A program made the position numbers and the translations under genes. The notes under the pieces are model-generated. The model saw only the letters and a program-made list of their open reading frames with translations. It ran no database searches and was not told the DNA's origin. 23,311 nucleotides of DNA from a virus. Each line of letters begins with the position of its first letter. Positions within the stretch are counted from its first letter, which is position 1. Shown here piece after piece: positions 7,310-15,066 of this stretch. The stretch spans positions 1-23,311 of IMG/VR virus record IMGVR_UViG_3300031565_000388; one strand, given 5' to 3'.

Positions 7310-8866
7310 CTACGCGGCCGCAGCGACCTCGATGAGTGACACACCCACGCGAGTGATCGTGCCCGAAAACTGGATCCTGTTGATCGAAGCAAACGGTGAC
7401 ACGTAAATGTCGACGGCCAGTTCGCGCGCGGCGATTACCTGCGGCGTGTTGTTCGACTCGTCGCAGACTACGAGCACATCGTAGTACCCGTTGCCGATCA
7501 GATCCTGGTAGTAGCGATCGAGACCGCCTTTGATCTGCGTGCGCGTGAATGGTTCGTTGTTCTTGCCGATGAACCTCCGCAGGTACTTCTTGTTCGCTGT
7601 CTCGTCGACGTTGAGCCTCTCACGCGTGGCACGCCACGATCGATCCGAGTCGTACGGCTGGAGTGTGCGGCCGCCCCAGATCATCGTCCCGACACCGGGC
7701 TCGTTGATGATTGCATTGATCTGCGCCTCAGCGAGGAGCTCGACCGTCGGATCATCGAAGTCGGTCGTGAGGCCGAGGACCGGAAGCACACCTCGGTCGG
7801 GCCCGAAAACCGCGTCGTGCGGTTTGCCGCTCCTGTTCTTGCGCGCGATCGTCGCACAGACGTACCCGCTGGGCGGCACCTCGATCACCTTCGCGTTCGT
7901 CTCGTCCTGGACCGAGAGCCACGGCGCGTACTGCGTGCAGTAGCTCGGCGCGATCAAGCTGAGACCGTTTCGATTGGCGATGAGTGTGGCCGCGTTGGTC
8001 GTATTCTGACCGTCCGTTATGAACTCAGCGTCCTGTCGCTGCAGGCCGACCTCGGACAGTTTGTTCGCAACCGCTTCCTCGTACCAGCCGCCGGCCATGC
8101 CAACAGTGAAGCTGACCGCGCGAACGTTCTTGAAGTAGTCGTCCCAGGCCGCGGCAATGTCGGAAGCCTCAGGTGCGGTGCCGTCGTCTCCGCCGGCCAT
8201 CTGGAGCGCAGCCGTCTGCTCCTTCGGCATGACATCCTCGTCGATGTCCGTGTTGTCGCGCACGCGGATGTAGGCACTGTTGCCATTGATGACATCCTCG
8301 ATGTACAGCGACTTGCCGTAGCCGTCCTTCTTCAGCTGTATACGGCTGCAGTCGAACGACTCGACTTCCGAGTAGTTGCCGTTCGCATCCGCTGCCCAGA
8401 CATTGACTGCGAACACTTCTAAGTCGACCGTGGAGTATTCGAGCTCGAGCTTGAGACCGTTGTTCCACGATCCCTGGTTGTCACCAGAGATGAGCAACAC
8501 CTCGTCCGGACTGAACGTATAATCCGTGAGCTCTTTGAGACCTGTGGCCAACGCTTCGTTCGGCAACGACCCGTCCACGTCGGTGAAGACGATGCCTCCG
8601 TACTCTGGCTCTTCGCCGGACTTGGCTGTTCGTAGACACCATATCGGACACTGTGCCAGCGCGCCGAGCGCGGTGTAGTGTCCCAGCATCCCGGGCTCTT
8701 CACTGCCATACGTGTTCCGGAACAACTTCGTGTGCGTCGCATAGAACCGCTGCTTGAATGGTCCACGCTTCGCCCAAAGGACCAACGCACCGACCGTGTC
8801 GCCACTCGCCACTACTACGGTCGATTGGTCTTTCTCTTCAAAATCCAGACCAGGAGCCTTCGCCAT
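7310..8866 (-). CDS. Contractile tail sheath protein
   Basis: This 518-residue protein reads as a phage tail sheath subunit. The N-terminus has the STVVVASGDTVGALVLWAKRGP pattern, followed by LFRNTYGS. The C-terminal third carries the most conserved part: INEPGVGTMIWGGRTLQPYDSDRSWRATRERLN, then the helix around RRFIGKNNEPFTRTQIKGGLDRYYQDLI, and the closing strands ending in GTITRVGVSLIEV. Sheath subunits polymerise around the tube and contract at infection. The start is ATG with a strong GAGGAGG element, and the tube gene follows directly. The product ends in a run of Ala. Confidence 0.93.
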   Translation of the reverse strand: MAKAPGLDFEEKDQSTVVVASGDTVGALVLWAKRGPFKQRFYATHTKLFRNTYGSEEPGMLGHYTALGALAQCPIWCLRTAKSGEEPEYGGIVFTDVDGSLPNEALATGLKELTDYTFSPDEVLLISGDNQGSWNNGLKLELEYSTVDLEVFAVNVWAADANGNYSEVESFDCSRIQLKKDGYGKSLYIEDVINGNSAYIRVRDNTDIDEDVMPKEQTAALQMAGGDDGTAPEASDIAAAWDDYFKNVRAVSFTVGMAGGWYEEAVANKLSEVGLQRQDAEFITDGQNTTNAATLIANRNGLSLIAPSYCTQYAPWLSVQDETNAKVIEVPPSGYVCATIARKNRSGKPHDAVFGPDRGVLPVLGLTTDFDDPTVELLAEAQINAIINEPGVGTMIWGGRTLQPYDSDRSWRATRERLNVDETANKKYLRRFIGKNNEPFTRTQIKGGLDRYYQDLIGNGYYDVLVVCDESNNTPQVIAARELAVDIYVSPFASINRIQFSGTITRVGVSLIEVAAAA

Positions 8867-8903
8867 GACTACCTCCTCTTACCTCTTACTAGAACCAACG
8901 ACC

Positions 8904-8920
8904 GTAGTGGACACCACTAC
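8904..8920 (-). other. Perfect 7-bp palindromic hairpin ahead of the sheath gene
   Basis: GTAGTGG (8904-8910), a 3-base loop, and CCACTAC (8914-8920) form a perfect stem on either strand. It begins at the stop codon of the 55-residue gene and lies about 38 bases before the sheath ATG. No T-run follows in the direction of transcription, so it is not a typical terminator. It may be an mRNA processing or stability element, or chance. Confidence 0.4.
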
Positions 8921-9087
8921 TACACGTCCTGCATCTGCCCTCGAATTTCGACTGTGATCACCAACTTTTTCCCCTCCGGTACGGCAGCGGGGAGATTGAT
9001 TTGCACGGTACTGTCGCCGGCCGGAACTACGACCTCCTGTGTGTTCTTGACGACTTCCATGTACATTACTGTTACCTGCTCCGCCAT
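8920..9087 (-). CDS. Small 55-residue protein of unknown function
   Basis: An ATG at 9087 opens a 55-residue frame ending in TAG at 8920. It starts MAEQVTVMYMEVV, has a VVVPAGDSTVQINLP strand pair and ends in LVITVEIRGQMQDV. GGGAG lies 6 bases before the ATG. It fills most of the space between the tailspike stop (9099) and the sheath start (8866). Composition suggests a small beta-rich, soluble protein. No family is recognised; a small virion protein or sheath-associated factor would be a guess. The good ribosome site, the tight packing and coding-like codon pattern support it as real despite its length. Confidence 0.7.
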   Translation of the reverse strand: MAEQVTVMYMEVVKNTQEVVVPAGDSTVQINLPAAVPEGKKLVITVEIRGQMQDV

Positions 9088-9098
9088 GATTATCTCCC

Positions 9099-11558
9099 TT
9101 ACGCCGTCACGTTAGTACCCAGTGTCGCATTCGTCCCACTCTGGACGAAGTTCGCTCCTGTGTTTCCTCGAAGATGGTTTCCATCGAACAGGTTGTAATC
9201 ACAGTTCGAAACCTCTTCGATCCCGCTCCCGGTGTTTCCGTAACACCGATTGTTGTTGATCACACTCTCAGTCACGTCTTCCAGATGAATGCCATCAGCA
9301 GCAGAACCACTCACGACGTTTCCATCGATTACGCAGTTGTCAGCCGACGTTCCTGCGGTTCCAACCCATATGCAGGTATTGCCAGCTGTGTCTACCCTGT
9401 TGCTTCGCACCACGCTGTTGTCACCGCGCGCGAGTATACCGTAGGCTCCAGAGTTGTAGATCGAGTTCCCCTCGATCACAACATCTACAGCTAGACAATC
9501 GATCCCAGTTGATGCACTCGAGATGTTGTTGTTGGATACCACACACCTCGGACTGGAGGCGTCTACGTAAACCGCAACGTTTGCGACTCCGGTGAACGTG
9601 TTTCCCGTTACCGTGCAATCCGAAGCCGTGATGTAGATGGCATTGTCGTTCGTAGTCTTGATTATGTTGTTACTGATGATCGTGCGCGGCGCCAACGTGT
9701 AGATGCATTCACCATACTGGGTGAGGAAAGTGTTCCCATCGACTACACACCCAGTAGAAGAGCTTCCGATTTTGACACCATAATCTGATGTTCCAGCCCC
9801 AACGTCATCCAGCACGTTGCCCTGTATGACAGCGCCGTCAGCATCGTCCAGGTTCACGCCGTAACGAACTGACCCTGTGAGATAGTTGTTTATGAAGCGC
9901 AAGCCTTTGATCCTACCGGCTCCAACTGAATGCACATCGATGCCATAGCTGATACTGTAACTGGAATTGACCGTGCATCCCTTGACGACCAGATTCTTCA
10001 CACCGTTCGCATTGTTGGAGTAGAACAAGACTACGGCTTGGGTCGCACCTTCGCAGATGCAATTCTCGATGGTCATGTTCTCGATGTAGGCTGAGGAAGA
10101 CGCCCCAGAGTGACCGACTAGGTTGTTCCTACGACCTGTGTCTGGAACGTAGTGAATGTTCTTGATGGTGACTCGTTTGATGTCACCGTTCGTGATGCTG
10201 AATGCCGTGGCATCCGAGTCGGATTTATACGTCTCGATTCTGAACCCGTCGAACACGATGTCCTCACAGCTGGCAAGCAAGAACACGTTTACCGTCAGAT
10301 TCTGATCTATCACTGCTCCAGGAAGACCACGGATCGAGATCTTGGTTTTTCCGGACAGTGATATCTGATTACTCGGTGTATGGACTCCGGATGCTAGAAG
10401 GAATGAATCACCAGCACTGGCCGCTTCGATGATTGTTTTGATGTCATCGGAGGGACTGATGATCGTTTCCACTACCGCCCCGCCAGTTGACATCCCATCG
10501 ACAGCCTTGGCTAGATCATTCACATTCCTGACCGTGATCGGAAGGTTCCCGCTCCCGCTGTATTGAGACACGTCTATCTGTACCTGGCTACCTTGGATGC
10601 CGGGCCTCGTGTCGGATACGAGTTCACTCGCACCGATACTGTAGTCACCATTCGTCTGAGGTCTGCGATTTCCTCTCGAACCAACCAAGTTGTTGGCGAT
10701 CGCCGGTGCTACACCACCAGCGGCCAGTGAACCACCAGCTTTCACCTGTAGGAAATCAGACTCTGTCTCATCGAGTGAGAGGTAATCATCTGCCGGGGTG
10801 ATACCTGTGATGTTCCCAGTTCCACTTGCCCAGTTCCCATCCGCAGCTGTCGCGTCCTCAGATGCGTTGTTGACACCAGTAGATGCATTAATGCCACTAT
10901 AGTCGTTGTTCAGTGTTCCACTACACACACAGTTCCTGAGGACCTGAGCTCGACTGTTGCAGTTGATACCGTTCGAGAATGGACCCCGAACAGTGACGTT
11001 TTCCGCGATGATTGAACCTGCGTAACCACCTTTGTCGATCGACAGACCGGGTTGGCTTCCTGTGGATGCACTTCCGAATATGGTCAGGTTCTTGGCCATC
11101 AAGTCAGTTGAAGCAGACGCTGATGGACCAGCCTCGAACTCTACGAGCTCAGTAAAAGATCCATTCCGAGCGCCAGCATCTACCACAATGTCAGTGAACT
11201 CGGTGTCGGGACCATTCGATCTCAAACTGAGAAGCATGTAGTTCCCAGACACAGAAGCTTTGACTCGCAGATCCTTGACTATGATCTTTCCGGACCCAGA
11301 AGGAAGGAACGCAACGACACCGGATCCGTTTACATCTATCTCCCAACCTTTCGTCGGGTCTCCTCGGCTGGGGTTAGTCGAGTCAAATATGATGGTGTGA
11401 CCATTCACGTTCGGTTGGATGAGACAACCCGCCGGTTCCAAGATGCTGGATATCAATGTGAATCGTCGATCATCAGCGAGTAGTGAAGTACCTAGAGCCG
11501 TAGCTACTGCGGCGAGATTCGCGTAGTCTCCGCCCGAACCGACAGTCTGCTCTATCAT
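9099..11558 (-). CDS. Right-handed beta-helix tailspike / receptor-binding protein
   Basis: This 819-residue protein consists mostly of short strands with regular Asn, Gly and Val spacing, the mark of right-handed parallel beta-helix (PbH1-type) repeats. Two repeat blocks are visible, about residues 75-300 and 385-815, joined by a segment around 315-350 with a different character. The second block has many turns of the N-x-I/V and G-N-T/V-F type (for example VTGNTFTG, VIDGNVVSG, INNNRCYGNTGSGI). Such proteins are trimeric tailspikes that bind and often cleave surface polysaccharide; I cannot identify catalytic residues. A typical trimer head-binding domain is not obvious at the N-terminus. 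ATG overlaps the upstream glycosyltransferase TGA (ATGA), suggesting coupled translation. Confidence 0.8.
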   Translation of the reverse strand: MIEQTVGSGGDYANLAAVATALGTSLLADDRRFTLISSILEPAGCLIQPNVNGHTIIFDSTNPSRGDPTKGWEIDVNGSGVVAFLPSGSGKIIVKDLRVKASVSGNYMLLSLRSNGPDTEFTDIVVDAGARNGSFTELVEFEAGPSASASTDLMAKNLTIFGSASTGSQPGLSIDKGGYAGSIIAENVTVRGPFSNGINCNSRAQVLRNCVCSGTLNNDYSGINASTGVNNASEDATAADGNWASGTGNITGITPADDYLSLDETESDFLQVKAGGSLAAGGVAPAIANNLVGSRGNRRPQTNGDYSIGASELVSDTRPGIQGSQVQIDVSQYSGSGNLPITVRNVNDLAKAVDGMSTGGAVVETIISPSDDIKTIIEAASAGDSFLLASGVHTPSNQISLSGKTKISIRGLPGAVIDQNLTVNVFLLASCEDIVFDGFRIETYKSDSDATAFSITNGDIKRVTIKNIHYVPDTGRRNNLVGHSGASSSAYIENMTIENCICEGATQAVVLFYSNNANGVKNLVVKGCTVNSSYSISYGIDVHSVGAGRIKGLRFINNYLTGSVRYGVNLDDADGAVIQGNVLDDVGAGTSDYGVKIGSSSTGCVVDGNTFLTQYGECIYTLAPRTIISNNIIKTTNDNAIYITASDCTVTGNTFTGVANVAVYVDASSPRCVVSNNNISSASTGIDCLAVDVVIEGNSIYNSGAYGILARGDNSVVRSNRVDTAGNTCIWVGTAGTSADNCVIDGNVVSGSAADGIHLEDVTESVINNNRCYGNTGSGIEEVSNCDYNLFDGNHLRGNTGANFVQSGTNATLGTNVTA

Positions 11559-12181
11559 ATTGCCACCCGCTTCTCGTAGTGATCCTTGTACCGTTCGTCA
11601 TCCTTCATCCACAAGCTATACCGATGATGAATGGCGAGTCTCTTGTCCCCGAACTCCTGCCGATCTCGCTCATTGTCGCTAGCGTGAAGTAGATGATGCG
11701 GGATCTTGAGCACTGGTTTGAGCTCCGTTGCAACCTTGACGATCGGATCGATGTCTAACACCTTAAGCGATCGACTCTCCGAGAGTGTGAGTGTATCAAC
11801 AACAAACCCAACCCAGTCACCGTCAGCGATCGATCCAAACCCGTTGTTTTCCAGGTCATACCGATTTCGCATGCTCACGAACTCATCACCTTGAAGGAGA
11901 AGAGCGTCGATTGGCCGGAGACATTCGATGTCTGCATCCAGATAGATTCCGCCGAACTCGAGGACAACTTCCCATCGAAGCACTTCTGATTGGATCGTTG
12001 GATTCTCGATGTCGAGGACCCACCTGTTCTCGAGCTTGAGTTCGGATAGACTTTCACGATCCCAAAGCAGGATCCGCCATTCTGGATGTCTGGGCAACCA
12101 GCTATCAAAGCAACGCCGATAGTTCTCAGGCATTGCCTCGAGGCCTTGCATCCAGATGAAATGTAGAGTCTTCGGAATCAA
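11555..12181 (-). CDS. Glycosyltransferase, GT32-type with DXD motif
   Basis: The 208-residue product starts MIPKTLHFIWMQG, then has CFDSWLPRHPEWRILLWD, IQSEVLRWEVVLEFGGIYLDADIECLRP. This is the signature of DXD-containing glycosyltransferases of the GT32 / Gly_transf_sug group, with the metal- and sugar-nucleotide-binding DAD at 82-84 and the GGIYLD strand before it. The family transfers a sugar from a nucleotide donor. No signal peptide or membrane segment is seen, so it would act in the cytoplasm. It lies between a fibre gene and a tailspike gene, so those proteins are the obvious candidate acceptors; this is inference. The start is TTG, 1 base after the upstream TAG, with GAGGT 5 bases upstream, and the family N-terminus begins exactly there. 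Confidence 0.88.
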   Translation of the reverse strand: MIPKTLHFIWMQGLEAMPENYRRCFDSWLPRHPEWRILLWDRESLSELKLENRWVLDIENPTIQSEVLRWEVVLEFGGIYLDADIECLRPIDALLLQGDEFVSMRNRYDLENNGFGSIADGDWVGFVVDTLTLSESRSLKVLDIDPIVKVATELKPVLKIPHHLLHASDNERDRQEFGDKRLAIHHRYSLWMKDDERYKDHYEKRVAI

Positions 12182-12182
12182 T

Positions 12183-13685
12183 CTACACCTCGTACAGGAA
12201 CGTGATCCTGTCAGCTGCTGTCAGATGGAAGCCGGCCAAGTTGCCGTTCCAGTACAACACGTCGGCCGCGGCCAACGCTGACTTCGCGAGAGCTGTGAAA
12301 CCACCATCACGAGAGAAGTAGCACCACTCGCTCTTCACTGCGTCGCCGAGTGATACTTGGTCCCCATTCACGAATATCTTGATATCACCGACAGGAGCAG
12401 CAACTAGAGCTGTATCACACGCCTTGTTCTCATCGCTGTACGTTGCTCGAGCAGTCATCCAGTCATTGCTCGAGGTGAGGATCCCACCCGCGGACGCACC
12501 GACGATCGTGGATCCGACTCGCTTCAGACCTTGACCTTCCGCGATCGCGCCGATCGTGAGAAGAGTGGGGCCCGTAGTTGTCCGGATCCCGCGAACATCT
12601 GGTAACGCGACTGTTCCACCGAGCTGTCCAGCGAACTTGATGAAGTCACCATCCGAGATCTTCGCGTTGAATCCAGCGACAGTGGTATTATTGTGATCGG
12701 AACCAGATAGGTCATGAACCTGACCATGGTGATCGTTGACTCCGATAGTACTGAGCTGAGCGTGCGTGTAGTCATTGGCTTGGGCTGTTACTGCTCCCGT
12801 TCGACCGAATACACTCGAGATCGTTGCGGTGTTGTCGACCTTCTCCCAAATGGTTCCGTTGAAGATTGCCCAGTCACCGATCTCCCAGTCCGTAATACCA
12901 TCCAGGTTCGTGGCGCCGGCAACGCTCACGACGTAGTAGTAGCCTTTGGTCCCGACTCCGGACGCAAGCGCCGGCGTGTTTGTTGATGCATTCCACGTGC
13001 CCTGATAGCTGACACCACCGATGACGGCTGAAGGCATCTGCGCGATCGGTACCTTCGTGCTGCCGTCGAGAGATGCGTAACCATTGGCTTGCGCTTTCTC
13101 AGACGCTGCCTGCTTCGTCGAGTCGAGTTCGTCGATGGCATCCGACACGAAGCTGCCGGTCACACTGCTGTCGTTGTCGATCTGCGACGCGGCGTAGTCG
13201 CTCTCGGCCGAGGTCACTGCGCCGACTCGGTTGAAAACGCTCGAGACGCCCTCGCTGTTGTCGATCTTCTGCCAGGTCACTCCGTTGAAGATCGCCCAGT
13301 CGCCGACATTCCAGTCGGTCTCTCCGTCGAGGTCTGTGCTGCCGGCCACGTTAACGACGTAGTACTCACCCTTGGATCCAACACCACTCGTGAGCAGTGG
13401 TGAATTCGTCGATGCGTTCCAGACTCCCTGGTACGACAGACCTGCGCCCGTCGCCGGCACAGGTTCTGATTCCATGTGCTCGAACAAGGCAAGCCAGTCG
13501 GTCCCGTTGTAGCTCTTCAGTATCTCGTTGTTCTCGTTGGACGAATCCCACCAGATCCAACCTGGATCCGGATCGTTCGGTGCCGTGGGACCGCGATGGT
13601 GATCGGCCAGCGCGAGGAAGTTGGAGCGCATCTCCGCAGAGTATGGAGGTGTGTTGTATGCAGGCTTTTCCTTATTGAATGCCAT
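12183..13685 (-). CDS. Tail fibre protein with internal duplication
   Basis: This 500-residue protein starts with a short segment containing PNDPDPGWIWWDSSN (about residues 36-50), a pattern met at the start of phage fibre and collar proteins. It then has two copies of an 85-residue module (84-168 and 226-310), each with SYQGxWNASTN, GVGxKGxYYVV, VGDWAIFNG and SSVFxRxGAVT. Between them is a coiled-coil-like DAIDELDSTKQAASEKAQ stretch and a DGSTKVPIAQMPS linker. The last 190 residues form a different, strand-rich domain that may bind receptor. Such modules are common in prophage and phage fibres. GGAGG lies 7 bases before the ATG. The glycosyltransferase and tailspike genes follow. Confidence 0.78.
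   Translation of the reverse strand: MAFNKEKPAYNTPPYSAEMRSNFLALADHHRGPTAPNDPDPGWIWWDSSNENNEILKSYNGTDWLALFEHMESEPVPATGAGLSYQGVWNASTNSPLLTSGVGSKGEYYVVNVAGSTDLDGETDWNVGDWAIFNGVTWQKIDNSEGVSSVFNRVGAVTSAESDYAASQIDNDSSVTGSFVSDAIDELDSTKQAASEKAQANGYASLDGSTKVPIAQMPSAVIGGVSYQGTWNASTNTPALASGVGTKGYYYVVSVAGATNLDGITDWEIGDWAIFNGTIWEKVDNTATISSVFGRTGAVTAQANDYTHAQLSTIGVNDHHGQVHDLSGSDHNNTTVAGFNAKISDGDFIKFAGQLGGTVALPDVRGIRTTTGPTLLTIGAIAEGQGLKRVGSTIVGASAGGILTSSNDWMTARATYSDENKACDTALVAAPVGDIKIFVNGDQVSLGDAVKSEWCYFSRDGGFTALAKSALAAADVLYWNGNLAGFHLTAADRITFLYEV
12187..12191 (-). promoter_or_regulatory. Shine-Dalgarno GAGGT for the TTG start of the glycosyltransferase
   Basis: GAGGT on the minus strand is 5 bases from TTG at 12181 and lies in the last codons of the upstream fibre gene. 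It decides for the TTG start, since the next in-frame ATG would remove the conserved IPKTLHFIW strand. Confidence 0.6.
12756..13436 (-). repeat. Two diverged copies of a fibre module coding repeat
   Basis: Segments 13182-13436 and 12756-13010 code for the two 85-residue modules of the fibre protein, separated by about 170 bases. The protein copies are clearly alike, for example WNASTNSPLLTSGVGSKG against WNASTNTPALASGVGTKG, whereas the DNA copies differ at many third positions, so the duplication is not recent. Confidence 0.85.
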
Positions 13686-13688
13686 GTG

Positions 13689-14411
13689 CTACCTCCAAGC
13701 CTGGGCCGGATTGTCCCAGATAGCGTCCTGCGAATCCCAATTGAAGTTCTCGGTGATGTCGGCCGGCGACTTGAGGATCACAGCCGACTCGACCGTACCG
13801 TAGGCGCCGTAGTCCCATATGTTCCACGTGATCGTATCGATCGTCACGAACACATCTCCTGTCGCATCAATCACGTACCCGTCGATGGTCAGTACGAACG
13901 TCTCTCGATGCAAGCGGCCGATGTTGTAGATCTCCTGGATCCTTGAGTTGTCCTTCGGATCCTGGAACTGCATCGGCATCTGGAACGTGACGCCGTTCAC
14001 ATCGGTCAGCACGAGCTCCGGCTCGGGATCCATCCATTTCAGATAGGTCTCGACCGCGAACTCGTGATCGTCCTCGGCCGCGGACCAGTGCTCTATCTGG
14101 AAGGCCAGCTTGACTGGCCTCATCTTGTACTTCTCGGTGCGATCCGCGTTCGTGTAGGCTCCGTCGTATGCCAGCGGTACGTTGCGGCGCGCTCGGTTCG
14201 GTCTCTCGCCAATGCGCCAGAAGCTCATGAAGGGAGTGTTGAGCTCTCTCGGCCGCTCGAGCTTTGCGCTCTGTTCCATCCGATTGCGCAGTGCGATCTC
14301 GGCAGGGCACCACAGAACATCTCGGGGTCCGTTCAGAATGGGATCGATCGCCGTGTATCCGAAGATGTCGGCGACTTCCTGCTGCAGTTTCGTGGCGATC
14401 GCTCTCAGCAA
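13689..14411 (-). CDS. Tail terminator / sheath stabiliser candidate, gp15-like
   Basis: This 240-residue protein resembles the T4 gp15 layout: an N-terminal helix, a strand with PRELNTPFMSFWRIG, then the RPVKLAFQIEHWSAAEDDHEFAVETYLKWMDPEPEL segment, which follows the same course as the gp15 stretch (I/V-K-x-x-Y-x-L, E-D-D, helix, then Y-F-x-P), and a closing RLHRETFVLTIDGYVIDA strand-turn-strand. gp15 caps the tail and joins it to the neck. The match is from memory of gp15 and is remote. The start is TTG at 14411 with a perfect AGGAGG 5 bases upstream, 2 bases after the preceding stop. The last 25 residues (NWDSQDAIWDNPAQAWR) are Trp/Asn-rich. Confidence 0.5.
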   Translation of the reverse strand: MLRAIATKLQQEVADIFGYTAIDPILNGPRDVLWCPAEIALRNRMEQSAKLERPRELNTPFMSFWRIGERPNRARRNVPLAYDGAYTNADRTEKYKMRPVKLAFQIEHWSAAEDDHEFAVETYLKWMDPEPELVLTDVNGVTFQMPMQFQDPKDNSRIQEIYNIGRLHRETFVLTIDGYVIDATGDVFVTIDTITWNIWDYGAYGTVESAVILKSPADITENFNWDSQDAIWDNPAQAWR

Positions 14412-14413
14412 CG

Positions 14414-14638
14414 CTACCTCCTACGTCGATGCTTCGCATACGTCTCCTCTATGATTCTCTTGAATGCCTCCGCATCGATCCTGATCGACTCGTTCGGGCC
14501 TAGATTCAGTTTCATCTCAGTGGCACGAAGGGATCGGATGTGTCTCACGACACGCTCGGGCAGTGTTATCTCAACGACTGGGCGCTTTCCCCGCTCTTGC
14601 GTCGACGTCACCTTGATGAGAGCGGTTGTCTTGATCAT
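14414..14638 (-). CDS. Small basic protein of unknown function
   Basis: This 74-residue protein starts at the ATG at 14638, where AGGGA lies 5 bases upstream; an in-frame extension to 14671 would run back into the preceding gene and lacks a site. It begins MIKTTALIKVT, has VVEITLPERVVRHIRSL (strand then helix), and ends in a helix with HRRRR. The strand-helix-helix outline recalls ribbon-helix-helix proteins, but I cannot support that as a call. Position between the 141-residue protein and the tail terminator candidate suggests a neck or tail completion accessory. The basic end might contact DNA or an acidic partner. Confidence 0.6.
   Translation of the reverse strand: MIKTTALIKVTSTQERGKRPVVEITLPERVVRHIRSLRATEMKLNLGPNESIRIDAEAFKRIIEETYAKHRRRR
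14417..14422 (-). promoter_or_regulatory. Consensus Shine-Dalgarno AGGAGG for a TTG start
   Basis: AGGAGG stands 5 bases before TTG at 14411 and overlaps the stop region of the upstream 74-residue gene. A full consensus site compensates for the weak initiation codon and supports the 5' end of the gp15-like gene. Confidence 0.75.
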
Positions 14639-14640
14639 GT

Positions 14641-15066
14641 CTATCCCTTGCGCCGCGGCGCGATGACCCAAACAGCTCTCTGCTCTATCGCATACCCATG
14701 GAACTTCTTATCCGTGATCTCGAACTTGTTCGTCAGAATGTCACCTACCGCGTACTCGACGTCGAGCTCGATGTAGTCGAACTGGTTCGCATCATTAGCG
14801 AACTGGAAGTAGGCTAGGATCGGAAGCTGATCCTCCGTGTAAAGACCCAATGCCATGAGCAACCGGATCTCAGGTTTCCATACGATCACTACCTTCGTCT
14901 GGATCGGTGGAGCGTAGGTGGTATTGAACACGGTCCCGAGCGGATCCGTAGCTACTCGAGTCGCTACCTTGTAGAACCAGCAACTGTTTCCCGTATACTG
15001 AATCAGTGAGTCGATGTTCTGTCGACCCACCGCAGCAACTGAAGACGGGAATGGAATGCTAGCCAT
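14641..15066 (-). CDS. Beta-rich connector-region protein of unknown function
   Basis: The likely start is ATG at 15066, overlapping the upstream TAG by 6 bases, giving 141 residues. An in-frame upstream ATG at 15177 would add 37 Ser/Arg-rich residues that mirror the upstream gene in another frame, so I reject it. The sequence is strand-rich with KVVIVWKPEIRLLMALG, LPILAYFQF, a DYIELDVEYAVGDIL strand and RAVWVIAPRRKG at the end. That outline would suit a head-closure or neck ring protein, and the neighbours agree, but no specific family is recognised. The Shine-Dalgarno is weak, so translation may depend on coupling to the upstream gene. Confidence 0.6.
   Translation of the reverse strand: MASIPFPSSVAAVGRQNIDSLIQYTGNSCWFYKVATRVATDPLGTVFNTTYAPPIQTKVVIVWKPEIRLLMALGLYTEDQLPILAYFQFANDANQFDYIELDVEYAVGDILTNKFEITDKKFHGYAIEQRAVWVIAPRRKG

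Noticed and set aside
7817-8422. Plus-strand frame of 201 codons opposite the sheath gene
   Set aside because: Composition is that of a shadow of the sheath coding frame, and it has no promoter or Shine-Dalgarno.
14414-14638. Ribbon-helix-helix DNA-binding protein for the 74-residue product
   Set aside because: Only a loose EITLPERVV-like resemblance; the context is structural and the pattern too short to support the call.
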